A DNA stretch of 64,000 bases from Bacillota bacterium (GCA_013178275.1 JABLWZ010000020.1:17357-81356), one strand, 5' to 3'. Shown: positions 31,857 to 40,650, counted from the stretch's first letter. Notes: generated by a model not told the origin, from the letters alone. Numbers and translations are program-made.

Positions 31857-32558
31857 ATGGTTGAACGACGTTTGAAGTCGATCGACTTCCAGTTCTATAA
31901 TAAACCCCTGCACAGTATAGTCCTGGAAATCCTGCGGGAGGCTATCGTGAGCGGGGTTATGCAGCCGGGTGAAAAGCTGATGGAGGCGCAGCTGGCGGAG
32001 GAGATGGGGATCAGCCGTACTCCGGTGCGGGAGGCCATCCGTAAGCTGGAACTGGAAGGTTTCGTACACATGATTCCGCGCAAGGGCGCATGTGTAGCTG
32101 AGTATTCGGTAAAGGATATCGAGGACACTTTCAAGATACGGGCCGCCCTGGAAAAACTGGCGATAGAGTTGGCGATAGAGAAGGTTACCGAAGCGAACCT
32201 GGAGGAGCTTACCCGGGTATTGGCGGAGGAGGCCGTGGTCATCGAGAGCGCTGACAAGGAAGCGATGGTGGAGAAGGACGCCGAGTTTCACGAGTTTATC
32301 TACCGTATCGGCGAGAACTCGCGGCTGTTTGTTATAATGAACAACCTGACGGAACAGATAAGGCGCTTTCGGTTCGTTTCACTCGGTGGAAGTGGAAGGG
32401 GCAGAGAGGTGCTGGAGGAGCACAGCCATATCTACGAAGCCCTGAAAATGAAGGATGTCAAACTGGGCCAGGAGCTGATGGAGACGCACATCAATAACAC
32501 CCGGCAGTCTCTGATGGGAGCGATAAGGGAGAAGATGCTCAGCGGTCAGAGAATTTAG
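31857..32558 (+). CDS. GntR/FadR-family regulator (FCD domain)
   Basis: 233 aa. N-terminal winged helix (LHSIVLEILREAIVSGVMQP, GEKLMEAQLAEEMGISRTPV, REAIRKLELEGFVHMIPRKG) and C-terminal FCD domain with metal-binding His/Asp pattern (IRAALEKLAIELA, KDAEFHEFIYRIGEN, EEHSHIYEALKMKD, ELMETHINNTRQ). The FCD family responds to carboxylic acids or fatty acids. Downstream are an FMN-binding glutamate-synthase-like gene and duplicated palindromes (32715-32750), which may be its operators. ATG 31857 follows GGAGGAGAATCCTTTAC. Confidence 0.93.
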   Translation: MVERRLKSIDFQFYNKPLHSIVLEILREAIVSGVMQPGEKLMEAQLAEEMGISRTPVREAIRKLELEGFVHMIPRKGACVAEYSVKDIEDTFKIRAALEKLAIELAIEKVTEANLEELTRVLAEEAVVIESADKEAMVEKDAEFHEFIYRIGENSRLFVIMNNLTEQIRRFRFVSLGGSGRGREVLEEHSHIYEALKMKDVKLGQELMETHINNTRQSLMGAIREKMLSGQRI

Positions 32559-32600
32559 AGGGCCGGGACTCCTGGATAAATAAACCCTGACGCGCAGCTA

Positions 32601-32632
32601 AGCCGTTGATTAAGCCGATCAACGGCTTTTTC
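32601..32632 (+). terminator. Terminator after the GntR gene
   Basis: AGCCGTTGAT-TAAGCCG-ATCAACGGCT then TTTTTCG. Confidence 0.9.
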
Positions 32633-32714
32633 GTATTATTAGGCTGAACGATAGGCGAGAGAGAAGCCGGGGCAGCCCAGTTCTCGGGTATACATGATAC
32701 ATTATTATTAATCG

Positions 32715-32750
32715 CATTATACAGTATAAATCTACATTATACAGTATAAA
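32715..32750. promoter_or_regulatory. Duplicated palindromic operator, 20-bp period
   Basis: Two direct copies of CATTATACAGTATAAA (32715-32730 and 32735-32750), each containing the perfect palindrome TTATAC-A-GTATAA. A weaker relative (GTATACATGATAC) lies upstream near 32688. It is placed before the 32836 gene, in phase with two helical turns. Likely bound by the GntR/FCD regulator. Confidence 0.6.
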
Positions 32751-32835
32751 GTCTAATATCCTCTTTTATATTTCGCGGGATAAAAATATAATCATCCTTA
32801 GTTATTATTAACATGTTCGATGAGGAGGATGAAAA

Positions 32836-34416
32836 ATGACTTTCAGTAAGGGACTGAATGCAACTGGTGCAACCGGGACCCGCTTACGCCTCAGCGGTGG
32901 GGAGTGTCCCTACAGCGGGATGTGCGTAACCTGTCTGGACGGTTGTGTGGGTCTGTGTGAGGTCGGAAAATCCGCGGTACGCGCGAAAGAGGTTCTTTAC
33001 CCGCAGCCGTTCGGCAAGATAACCGCGGCGTCGGAAAAGGATTACCCGGTGGATTATTCTCACTTCAACATCATGGGTACCGCGGTAGGCGCTATCGGGC
33101 TTGAAGCGGACAGCGACAAGGCCATCTTCCCGGCGGTCAACCTGGAAACCACCATCGGCGCGGGAGCCGAAAAGGTCAAACTGAAGGTTCCGTTTACCAT
33201 CGGCGCCATGGGTTCGACCAACGTCGCCCTCAACAACTGGGTGGAACTGGCCGCTGGCTGCGCCATTTCGGGTGTGCCCCTGTTCATCGGTGAAAACGTG
33301 GTAGGCATGGACCCCAACTCGGAGTTTAAGAACGGCCGGGTGGTCAATTCCCCGGGTCTGGACTTCAGGGTCAAGGCGTTCCGCGACTGGTTCGATGGGT
33401 ATGCAACTGTTGTGGTGCAGGCCAACGTCGAGGATACCATGCTGGGGACCCAGGAGTACGCGATCGACAAGCTGGGCGTGGACTTTGTGGAGCTGAAGTG
33501 GGGCCAGGGCGCCAAGGATATCGGCGGCGAGGTCAAGCTGAACACCATCGAGCGAGCACGGCAGCTGAAGAGCCGCGGCTACATCGTCCTCCCCGATCCC
33601 GATGACGCGGTAGTGGAAGCGGCCTACAAGGCGGGTGCTTTCACCGAGTTCGAGCGTCACTCCCGGGTGGGCATGGTGACTGAGGAGAGTTTCCACGCTC
33701 GGGTGGCTGAACTCCGCAAGCTGGGCGCCAAGTTCGTATCGCTGAAGACCGGCGCGTACCGCGCGGCTGACCTGGCGCGGGCGATCAAGTTTGCCTCCGA
33801 CGCCAAGCTGGACCTGCTGACCATCGACGGAGCGGGCGGCGGCACCGGCATGAGCCCCTGGAGGATGATGAACGAGTGGGGTATCCCGACTGTTTACATC
33901 CAGGCGCTGGCGATGCAGATGCTGAGCAAGCTGGCGGCCAAGGGCAGGTATATCCCGACGGTCTCGATCGCGGGCGGATTCACCCTGGAAGATCAGGCTT
34001 TCAAGGGACTGGCCATGGGGGCTCCTTACTTCAAACTGGTAACCATGTCCCGTTCGCCGCTGACCGCGGCCATGGTGGGCAAGAACATCGGTGAGATGGT
34101 CAAGAGCGGCAAGGTGCCGAACGAGTACAAGAAGTACGGCGAGTCGATCGAGCAGGTATTCATACTGGCGGAAGACCTGAAGAAGCGGCTGGGCGGCAAG
34201 TACGGCGACCTCCCGGTGGGAGCCATCGGGGTATACAGCTACTTCGAGCGGCTGGCGCAGGGACTGAGGCAGTTCATGGCCGGCGCCCGCAAGTTCTCCC
34301 TGGAGTACATCACCCGCGACGACCTGGTGGCGCTGACCAGGGAAGGCGCGGAGATCACCGGCATTCCTTACATCATGGACAACGACAAGGAAGAAGTGGA
34401 GAAGATCCTGGGCTAA
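32836..34416 (+). CDS. FMN-binding glutamate-synthase-family protein
   Basis: 526 aa. An N-terminal Cys-rich segment (GGECPYSGMCVTCLDGCVGLC, likely an iron-sulfur site) then the GltS FMN/alpha-beta barrel (HFNIMGTAVGAIGLEADSDK, TIGAMGSTNVALNNW, VDFVELKWGQGAKDIGGEVK, LLTIDGAGGGTGMSPWRMM, VSIAGGFTLEDQAFKGLAMG, APYFKLVTMSRSPLTAAMVGKNIG). No glutaminase domain. Such stand-alone proteins (archaeal-type large-subunit-like) often act in electron transfer or in amino/oxo-acid redox chemistry, so the substrate is uncertain. ATG 32836 follows GAGGAGGATGAAAA. Controlled by the duplicated operator upstream. Confidence 0.9.
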   Translation: MTFSKGLNATGATGTRLRLSGGECPYSGMCVTCLDGCVGLCEVGKSAVRAKEVLYPQPFGKITAASEKDYPVDYSHFNIMGTAVGAIGLEADSDKAIFPAVNLETTIGAGAEKVKLKVPFTIGAMGSTNVALNNWVELAAGCAISGVPLFIGENVVGMDPNSEFKNGRVVNSPGLDFRVKAFRDWFDGYATVVVQANVEDTMLGTQEYAIDKLGVDFVELKWGQGAKDIGGEVKLNTIERARQLKSRGYIVLPDPDDAVVEAAYKAGAFTEFERHSRVGMVTEESFHARVAELRKLGAKFVSLKTGAYRAADLARAIKFASDAKLDLLTIDGAGGGTGMSPWRMMNEWGIPTVYIQALAMQMLSKLAAKGRYIPTVSIAGGFTLEDQAFKGLAMGAPYFKLVTMSRSPLTAAMVGKNIGEMVKSGKVPNEYKKYGESIEQVFILAEDLKKRLGGKYGDLPVGAIGVYSYFERLAQGLRQFMAGARKFSLEYITRDDLVALTREGAEITGIPYIMDNDKEEVEKILG

Positions 34417-34438
34417 TACTACCCTGGATATAATGATC

Positions 34439-34468
34439 GGGGGCTGCTCGCAGCCCCCAGTTTTTTTT
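34439..34468 (+). terminator. Strong terminator
   Basis: GGGGGCTGC-TC-GCAGCCCCC AG TTTTTTTT. Confidence 0.95.
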
Positions 34469-34673
34469 ATGTCGGGGTGTAAGGACATTTTTGGCCGGGC
34501 TGGAATAAGATGGGGCCGGAGACTATTTTGCCTGGGAGGGCCGGGCCTGGGGGTGAAATCTGGCTTTAAAAGAGATATTATAGTTGTAGTGCCTATTTAT
34601 AGGTTGATTGACCGCACAGGGAAGACAAACTGGGTGATGCCTCGTATTTTAAGGTGTGAGGTGGCGGTGGGGT

Positions 34674-36071
34674 TTGTATGATGTGGTGATTATCGGCGGG
34701 GGACCGGCGGGGATTTTCGCGGCCTACGAGTTGGGACGGACGGGGAAGCTGCGGGTTCTGCTCCTGGAACGGGGTCTCAACCTGGAACAGCGGGAATGCC
34801 CCACCCGCATCACTGAGGAAGGATGTCTGCACTGCCAGCCCTGCTCGATCATGAGCGGCTGGGGTGGGGCGGGCGCCTTTTCGGACGGCAAACTCACCCT
34901 GACAGCCGATTTTGGCGGCTGGCTGGAAGAGTATATCGGGCGGCCGGACGTGGAGCGCCTCATCGATGAGGCTGACCGTATCTACCTTAAGTTTGGGGCC
35001 ACGGACCGGATTTACGGGGAGAACAGCCAGGCGGTGGAGGAACTGGGCCGCCGGGCGGATAAGGCGGGGCTCAGGCTCATCCCGGCCCGCATCCGCCACC
35101 TGGGCACGGAAAACAACGTGGAGATCCTGCGCCGGATGCGCCAGCACATCGAAAAGACGGTGGAGATCCGCACCCTTACCCCGGTGGATCGTATCCTGGC
35201 GAGGTCGGGGGCGGTGACGGGGGTGCGGCTGGAAGACGGGCAGGAGATAAAGGCCCGCTATGTGATCGCGGCGCCCGGCCGTCAGGGGGCGGAGTGGTTT
35301 CAACGTGAGTGTGCCGCCCTGGGGATCAGAGCCCGCAACAACCTGGTGGATATCGGGGTGCGGGTGGAGGTGCCGGCGGCGGCCCTGGAGGAGGTCACCC
35401 GGGAGGTTTACGAGTCCAAGCTGATCTTTTATACGCCCACCTTTAAGGACCAGATCCGGACCTTCTGCATGAACCCGGGGGGCGAGGTGGTGATGGAGAA
35501 CACCGACGGGGTGGTAACGGTGAACGGGCACAGCTACCGTGACCCCGCAAGGCATACGGCCAATACCAACTTCGCGCTGCTGGTGCGGCAGGAGTTTACG
35601 GAACCTTTTAACGAACCTTTAACCTACGGCCGGAGCATCGCCCGGCTGGCCAACATGCTGGGGCATGGGGTGCTGGTGCAGCGCCTCGGCGACCTCCGAC
35701 GCGGGCGGAGGTCCAACCCGCAGCGGATCCGCGAGGGAGGGGTTACACCCACCCTGGTGGGAGCGACTCCCGGGGACCTGGGACTGGCCCTGCCTCACCG
35801 CTATGTGGTGGACATCGTGGAGATGCTCACAGCGCTGGACCGATTCGCTCCCGGGGTGGCCTCGGACGATACCCTGCTCTATGGGGTGGAGGTCAAGTTT
35901 TATTCGGCTCGTCCTCAGCTCAGCGGCGAACTGGAGACCTCGGTCAGGAACCTTCTGGCCACCGGCGACGGGGCGGGAGTAACCCGCGGACTGGCCCAGG
36001 CCAGTGCTTCGGGACTGGTGGCGGCCCAAGCGGTGCTGCGCCGGGAAAGACTGGTATTGGTATGCAATTGA
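34674..36071 (+). CDS. FAD-dependent dehydrogenase (COG2509-type)
   Basis: 465 aa flavoprotein with an N-terminal FAD-binding Rossmann motif (VVIIGGGPAGIFAAYELGR), a Cys-containing insertion (EEGCLHCQPCSIMSGWGGAG, typical for this group), ending with the second FAD motif (LLATGDGAGVTRGLAQASASG). The R-N-N-L-V-D-I-G-V-R-V and GGEVVMENTDGVVTVNGHSY stretches fit NAD(P)/FAD-dependent dehydrogenases of COG2509. Reaction unknown. TTG 34674 is chosen for a start close to the family N-terminus (MYDVVIIGGG); GTG 34656 is the alternative. The next gene, cysteine-desulfurase-like, starts 45 nt downstream. Confidence 0.88.
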   Translation: MYDVVIIGGGPAGIFAAYELGRTGKLRVLLLERGLNLEQRECPTRITEEGCLHCQPCSIMSGWGGAGAFSDGKLTLTADFGGWLEEYIGRPDVERLIDEADRIYLKFGATDRIYGENSQAVEELGRRADKAGLRLIPARIRHLGTENNVEILRRMRQHIEKTVEIRTLTPVDRILARSGAVTGVRLEDGQEIKARYVIAAPGRQGAEWFQRECAALGIRARNNLVDIGVRVEVPAAALEEVTREVYESKLIFYTPTFKDQIRTFCMNPGGEVVMENTDGVVTVNGHSYRDPARHTANTNFALLVRQEFTEPFNEPLTYGRSIARLANMLGHGVLVQRLGDLRRGRRSNPQRIREGGVTPTLVGATPGDLGLALPHRYVVDIVEMLTALDRFAPGVASDDTLLYGVEVKFYSARPQLSGELETSVRNLLATGDGAGVTRGLAQASASGLVAAQAVLRRERLVLVCN

Positions 36072-36116
36072 TTTCAGGTTATTATATACCCATGGAACGC
36101 ATTTGGAGGAGATGAC

Positions 36117-37256
36117 GTGATTTACCTGGACAACGCCGCCACCTCCTGGCCCAAACCGGAGGCGGTGTACGAGGCGGTGGACGGTTTCCTGCGCCAATAC
36201 GGCGCCAACCCCGGCCGGGCCGGGCACAAGATGTCCCTGCAGGCGGGGCGGGTTATCCTGGAGACCCGGGAGCTGCTGGCTTCTCTGTTCAATATCCCCG
36301 ATTCCTCCCGGCTGGTATTTACCGCCAACGTGACTGAGTCGACGAACCTGGCCATCAAGGGGATGCTCGACCCCGGCGACCACGTGGTGCTGACCGGCAT
36401 GGAGCACAACGCGGTGTGCCGTCCGATCTGGGCCCTGGAGAGGCTAGGGGTGGAGCATACGGTGGTGGGGTGTTCCCCAGAGGGATACCTGGAGCCGTCC
36501 GAGCTGGCGGCGGCAATCCGGCCGAACACCCGCCTGGTATGCGTGAATCACGCCTCCAACGTGGTGGGTACCATCCAGCCGATCGAGAAGATAGGCAAGT
36601 TAGTCTCCGGGCGGGGGGCGGCATTCATGGTGGACTGCGCCCAGACCGCCGGGGTCCTCCCGATAGATGTGCAGAGGTTCCGCATCGACCTGCTGGCCTT
36701 CACCGGGCACAAGGGGCTTATGGGACCGCCAGGTACGGGCGGGCTCTACATCCGGGAGGGGATCGAGATCAGGCCCCTGAAGGAGGGGGGAACCGGCACC
36801 AACTCGGAGCTGCTCACCCAGCCGGCAGCCATGCCCGAGCGCTATGAGAGCGGGACCCTGAACACCTCGGGTATCGCTGGTCTGGGGGCGGGGGTGCGGT
36901 TTGTGATGCGGGAGGGCCTGGACCGGATAAGGGAACACGAGCAGCGGCTGACCGCCCGACTGCTGGAGGGGCTGCGCGCCATCAAGGGAGTCAAGCTCTA
37001 CGGTCCTACGGACGAGCGGCAGCGGGTGGCGGTGGTCCTGTTTAACCTGGAGGGGCACGAGGCCAACCAGGTGAGCTTTATCCTGGACCAGGTTTATGAT
37101 ATCGCTACCCGGTCGGGGCTGCACTGTGCCCCGCTGGCGCACCGGACCATCGGGACGATAGATATCGGAGGGGTCCGGGTCAGCCCGGGATACTTCACGA
37201 CCATGGAACAGATCGAGGAATTCCTGGCCGCGGTCGCTGTGATAGCGGCCGAGTAA
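36117..37256 (+). CDS. Cysteine desulfurase-family (class V aminotransferase) protein
   Basis: 379 aa PLP enzyme of the Csd/NifS-like type: IYLDNAATSWPKPEAVYEAV, NVTESTNLAIKGML, GMEHNAVCRPIWAL, VNHASNVVGTIQPIE, FMVDCAQTAGVLPIDV, and the PLP lysine in TGHKGLMGPPGTGGLYI. Near the C-terminus, SGLHCAPLAH carries the cysteine that would accept persulfide. Members of this subgroup paired with a DUF3343 gene occur in selenium/sulfur trafficking clusters in anaerobes. GTG 36117 follows GGAGGAGATGAC. A DUF3343 gene follows at about 16 nt. Confidence 0.9.
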   Translation: MIYLDNAATSWPKPEAVYEAVDGFLRQYGANPGRAGHKMSLQAGRVILETRELLASLFNIPDSSRLVFTANVTESTNLAIKGMLDPGDHVVLTGMEHNAVCRPIWALERLGVEHTVVGCSPEGYLEPSELAAAIRPNTRLVCVNHASNVVGTIQPIEKIGKLVSGRGAAFMVDCAQTAGVLPIDVQRFRIDLLAFTGHKGLMGPPGTGGLYIREGIEIRPLKEGGTGTNSELLTQPAAMPERYESGTLNTSGIAGLGAGVRFVMREGLDRIREHEQRLTARLLEGLRAIKGVKLYGPTDERQRVAVVLFNLEGHEANQVSFILDQVYDIATRSGLHCAPLAHRTIGTIDIGGVRVSPGYFTTMEQIEEFLAAVAVIAAE

Positions 37257-37272
37257 GGGGAGGTGGAGCGGT

Positions 37273-37512
37273 ATCAAGAAGGGGGATTCTCTGGGGGGGC
37301 AGGCGGTGTTTACCTTCGTCTCCACCCACCACGCGCTGAAAGCGGAGAAGGTCCTGCTGGAGGCGGCGGTAAAATCGGCGATCATCCCGGTACCGCGCCG
37401 CATCAGCTCTCTCTGTGGGCTGGCCATCAAAATGGATGCCGAGCTGGCTCCTCTGGCCCAGGAGGTAATGCGGGGGGCGGGGGTGCAGATCGAGGAGGTC
37501 CACCGGTTTTAG
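37273..37512 (+). CDS. DUF3343 domain protein
   Basis: Short protein of the DUF3343 family: VFTFVSTHHALKAEKVLL, KSAIIPVPRRISSLCGLAIK, EEVHRF. The HALKAEK motif and the CG-(L/M)AI motif with a conserved Cys are the family marks. It is likely a partner of the upstream desulfurase-like enzyme in sulfur or selenium transfer. Start uncertain: GTG 37306 (68 aa) lacks a clean ribosome site. ATC 37273 lies 9 nt after GGGGAGG (37257-37263) and gives 79 aa. The gene is probably translationally linked to the desulfurase gene. Confidence 0.8.
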   Translation: MKKGDSLGGQAVFTFVSTHHALKAEKVLLEAAVKSAIIPVPRRISSLCGLAIKMDAELAPLAQEVMRGAGVQIEEVHRF

Positions 37513-37673
37513 GAAAAACCAACGAAAGCTTGAGTGAGCTGAACTCGACCACTGGTGAACAATAAAACCGGGTTACTAGAAGCGAACGAAAGCTGACCAA
37601 AGCGGTACTGTCAGCCACACCGGAGATAATCGAACTACCTGGATTGGAGTAACCAAAAGGCTTGATAGGTAGC

Positions 37674-37701
37674 ACGAGAGCACCGCAGTTGGAATATAAT
37701 T
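37674..37701 (+). promoter_or_regulatory. Sigma-K-like promoter outside the cluster
   Basis: AC (37674-37675), 17-bp spacer ending GG, AATATAATT from 37693. Same spacing as the promoters near 2.8-8.2 kb. Confidence 0.5.
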
Positions 37702-37731
37702 CAATTGAATTTAGTAAAGGAGTGAAGTTTT

Positions 37732-37770
37732 GTGTTTAATAAGGAGATTGTGGGTAATCTGCTGATCTGA
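37732..37770 (+). CDS. Possible 12-aa peptide ORF in short transcript unit
   Basis: GTG-TTT-AAT-AAG... reads MFNKEIVGNLLI. GTG 37732 follows AAAGGAGTGAAGTTTT. The ORF ends inside a terminator hairpin (37752-37793), 31 nt after the -10 promoter element. It may be a leader peptide or a true micro-protein; no homologue is claimed. Confidence 0.3.
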   Translation: MFNKEIVGNLLI

Positions 37771-37793
37771 CGATCGCGGGATTATCCTTTTTT
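37752..37793 (+). terminator. Terminator closing the short transcript unit
   Basis: GGGTAATC / GGATTATCC outer stem with inner GATC/GATC, then TTTTTT. The 333-bp gap between DUF3343 and RsgA otherwise holds no gene. Confidence 0.65.
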
Positions 37794-37846
37794 ATGCTAA
37801 AGGGCTCCCGTGGTCATATCACGTGTATGACAGGGAGGATTCGAAA

Positions 37847-38908
37847 TTGATAATTGAACAACTCGGATGGAACGAGTTTTTTGCCGGGCACTTTCAGGGA
37901 CTGATGCTGGAGGGTCTGATACCAGGCCGGGTCGCCGCCGAGCACCGGCACCGGTATCGGGTGTTTACCGGCGTTGGCCAGGTCCTGGCTTCTGTTTCCG
38001 GCCGGTTTCGCGGCGAGGCCGCGGGAACCCATGAGTTTCCGGCGGTGGGCGACTGGGTCGCTCTGAGCGTGCGCCACGACGAGGGAACCGCCACGATTCA
38101 CGCGGTGCTCCCGCGTAAGAGCCAGTTTTACCGCCAGGCTGCGGGGACGGCGGGCGGCAGACAGGTGGCAGCGGCCAATGTGGACACGGTGTTTCTGGTC
38201 AACGGGCTGGACAACGACTTTAACCTCCGACGGATGGAACGGTACCTGACCCTGGCCTGGGAGAGCGGAGCCGACCCGGTGATTGTCTTGAACAAGGCCG
38301 ACTGTTGTGATGACCTGGAGCAGAGACTCCGGGAGGTGGAGTCTATCGCCTTCGGTGTGCCGGTGCACGCAGTGAGCTGCGCCACCGGCCAGGGGCTGGA
38401 AGGGCTGAAGCCCTACCTCGGGGAGGGCAGGACCATCGCCCTGCTGGGCTCCTCGGGGGTGGGAAAATCGACCCTGATCAACCAGCTGCTGGGGAAGGAC
38501 ACCCAATCGGTGGGGGGCCTGCGGAAGGGAGACGGCAAGGGACGGCATACCACTACCTACCGCGAGATGCTGCTGCTCCCGGGAGGCGGACTGGTGATCG
38601 ACACCCCGGGGATGCGGGAGCTGCGGCTGGGGACCGCAGAGACGGGTCTGGCCGAGGCGTTTACGGATATCCGGGACCTGGCGGCGGGGTGCCGGTTTAA
38701 CGACTGCACCCACAGCGACGAGCCGGGGTGCGCGGTGAGGGATGCGCTGGAGATGGGAGAGCTGGACTGGGCGAGGTACGAGAGCTACAACAAGCTGCAA
38801 AAGGAGATCGCCTACCAGTCCCGCCGGGAGAACCTCGGGCTGGTGCTGGCGGAAAGGGAGAAATGGAAGAAGATCCACAAGGCGGCGAGGAAAGACGGGT
38901 ACCGCTGA
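37847..38908 (+). CDS. rsgA: Ribosome small-subunit-dependent GTPase A
   Basis: 353 aa circularly permuted GTPase that checks and matures the 30S subunit. N-terminal OB-fold, then the GTPase in permuted order: VFLVNGLDNDF, G4 VIVLNKADCC, G1 LGSSGVGKSTLINQLLG, G3 VIDTPGMRELRL. A C-terminal zinc finger follows (AAGCRFNDCTHSDEPGCAV; Cys-Cys-His-Cys). TTG 37847 is 8 nt after GGGAGG. It follows a short terminated transcript unit and is followed by the suf genes at 88 nt; the functional link is unclear. Confidence 0.95.
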   Translation: MIIEQLGWNEFFAGHFQGLMLEGLIPGRVAAEHRHRYRVFTGVGQVLASVSGRFRGEAAGTHEFPAVGDWVALSVRHDEGTATIHAVLPRKSQFYRQAAGTAGGRQVAAANVDTVFLVNGLDNDFNLRRMERYLTLAWESGADPVIVLNKADCCDDLEQRLREVESIAFGVPVHAVSCATGQGLEGLKPYLGEGRTIALLGSSGVGKSTLINQLLGKDTQSVGGLRKGDGKGRHTTTYREMLLLPGGGLVIDTPGMRELRLGTAETGLAEAFTDIRDLAAGCRFNDCTHSDEPGCAVRDALEMGELDWARYESYNKLQKEIAYQSRRENLGLVLAEREKWKKIHKAARKDGYR

Positions 38909-38996
38909 TCTGCGGGTTATGGACTTCTGGACCTGGTATGTGATAATATTCCACTATAAAGGAGGGGTTTAATCCCCCAATAAGGAGAGGGTTTAT

Positions 38997-39749
38997 ATGC
39001 TTCAACTGGAAGGTGTCAGCCTGACCCTGGATGACGGCGACCAGGGGCCGCGTGAGGTTTTGAACAACATCAACCTGACCCTGGAGGACGAGAGGTTTTA
39101 TGCCTTCACCGGTCCTAACGGCGGGGGAAAGACCTCGCTGGCCAAGGTGATCATGGGTATTTACCAGCCCACCGAGGGGAGGCTCCTCCATAACGGGGTG
39201 GATATTACCGGGATGAGTATTACCGAGCGCGCACAGCGCGGGATTATCTATGCGTTTCAAAACCCGCCCCGTTTTAAGGGTATCCGGGTGAGCGACCTGA
39301 TCCATATCGCCAACACGGAACTGGATGAGAAGGAGATCCACCTGCTGCTGCACGACGTGGGCCTGTGCCCCGAGGACTACCTCGACCGCGAGGTGAACAA
39401 CAGCCTCTCGGGAGGAGAGATGCGGCGGGTGGAGATAGCCACCTCGCTGGCCCGCAACGGAAATTTAATGATCTTCGATGAGCCCGAGGCGGGGGTCGAC
39501 CTGTGGACCTTCCAGCAGCTGGTCTTTATGATCATCCAGCAGCATGAACGGCGCAAGAACACCACCATGGTGATAACTCACAGCGAGAGGTTCCTGACGG
39601 TATCCGACGAGATAATGCTGATCGCGGGGGGAGAGATCGCGGAGCGGGGCTCCAAGGACCAGATATGGCCATTGATCAAGGACGATATCACCTGCCGATG
39701 GCGGGATAGATGCGGAGGTGACGCGAATGACCCTAACTGCTATCGATAA
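38997..39749 (+). CDS. sufC: SUF-type ABC ATPase (SufC / SmsC)
   Basis: 250 aa cytosolic ABC ATPase that drives Fe-S cluster assembly on a SufB-like scaffold. Walker A GPNGGGKT (about 39-46), Q-loop FQNPPRFKG, signature LSGGEMRRVEI, Walker B LMIFDEPEAGVD, H-loop VITHSER. ATG 38997 follows AAGGAGAGGGTTTAT. It overlaps the next gene by 23 bp. With only two suf genes and no SufS, SufU or SufD beside it, this matches the minimal SUF-like (SMS) type seen in strict anaerobes and archaea. The cysteine desulfurase-like enzyme at 36117 is a possible sulfur donor. Confidence 0.93.
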   Translation: MLQLEGVSLTLDDGDQGPREVLNNINLTLEDERFYAFTGPNGGGKTSLAKVIMGIYQPTEGRLLHNGVDITGMSITERAQRGIIYAFQNPPRFKGIRVSDLIHIANTELDEKEIHLLLHDVGLCPEDYLDREVNNSLSGGEMRRVEIATSLARNGNLMIFDEPEAGVDLWTFQQLVFMIIQQHERRKNTTMVITHSERFLTVSDEIMLIAGGEIAERGSKDQIWPLIKDDITCRWRDRCGGDANDPNCYR

Positions 39750-40650
39750 CCAGCTCCTGGCCACGATAGCCGATCTGCACGGGACGCCGCAGGGGGCATT
39801 CAACATCCGCAAGGACGGCGAAAAGGTGGATCGGCGATCCTCGGCCAACATCGAGATCATCTCCAAGACGGACAAGCCGGGGATCGACATCATCGTGAAG
39901 CCGGGTACCAAGAACGAGTCGGTCCATATCCCGGTGATCCTGACCAAGACCGGCCTGAACGACATGGTCTACAACACCTTTGAAATCGGCGAGGACTCGG
40001 ACGTGCTGGTGGTGGCTGGCTGCGGTATCCACAACGCGGGGGATCAGAAGGCACAGCACGACGGGGTCCACACCTTTTATGTGCGCAAGGGCGCCAAGAT
40101 GAAGTATACCGAGAAGCACTATGGGGAAGGGCCGGGCACTGGCGAGCGGGTCCTGAATCCCAAAACCTATATCGTGCTGGAGGAGGGGGCCTCGGCAGAG
40201 GTCGAGCTGGTGCAGATCAGGGGCATCAACCACACGGAGCGGGTCACCGAAGCGATCCTCCATCCCCGGGCCTCGCTGAAGATCATCGAGCGGCTGTTGA
40301 CCCACGGCGACCAGAAGGCGGATTCCAATATACTGGTCAGTCTCACCGGCGAGGACTCCAACGTGCAGGTGATCGCCCGTTCGGTGGCCCAGGAGCGTTC
40401 TTTCCAGGTCTTCAGGGCCACCCTCAAGGGACAACAGCGCTGCCGCGGCCATCTGGAGTGTGACTCTATCATCATGGACCAGGCGGTGATCTCGGCCTCG
40501 CCGCAGCTATACGCCGAACACGCGGACGCTGAACTGACCCACGAGGCGGCGATCGGCAAGATCGCGGGGGACCAGCTGCTCAAGCTGATGTCGCTGGGGC
40601 TGACGGAGAAGCAGGCGGTGGACACCATCCTGACCGGGTTCCTGCGGTGA
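39727..40650 (+). CDS. sufB: SufB/SufD-like Fe-S scaffold (SmsB type)
   Basis: 307 aa, shorter than SufB of full operons (about 470). Core beta-helix family signs: VVAGCGIHNAGDQKAQHDGVH, KYTEKHYGEGPGTGER, RVTEAILHPRASLKIIERLL, CRGHLECDSIIMDQAVISAS, and HADAELTHEAAIGKIAGDQL, with SLGLTEKQAVDTILTGFL at the end. ATG 39727 follows GGAGGTGACGCGA and overlaps the end of sufC, so the two are translationally coupled. Cys and His in CGIHN and HADAELTHEAAIG are candidate cluster ligands. Short scaffold and two-gene operon fit the minimal SUF-like system. Confidence 0.9.
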   Translation: MTLTAIDNQLLATIADLHGTPQGAFNIRKDGEKVDRRSSANIEIISKTDKPGIDIIVKPGTKNESVHIPVILTKTGLNDMVYNTFEIGEDSDVLVVAGCGIHNAGDQKAQHDGVHTFYVRKGAKMKYTEKHYGEGPGTGERVLNPKTYIVLEEGASAEVELVQIRGINHTERVTEAILHPRASLKIIERLLTHGDQKADSNILVSLTGEDSNVQVIARSVAQERSFQVFRATLKGQQRCRGHLECDSIIMDQAVISASPQLYAEHADAELTHEAAIGKIAGDQLLKLMSLGLTEKQAVDTILTGFLR

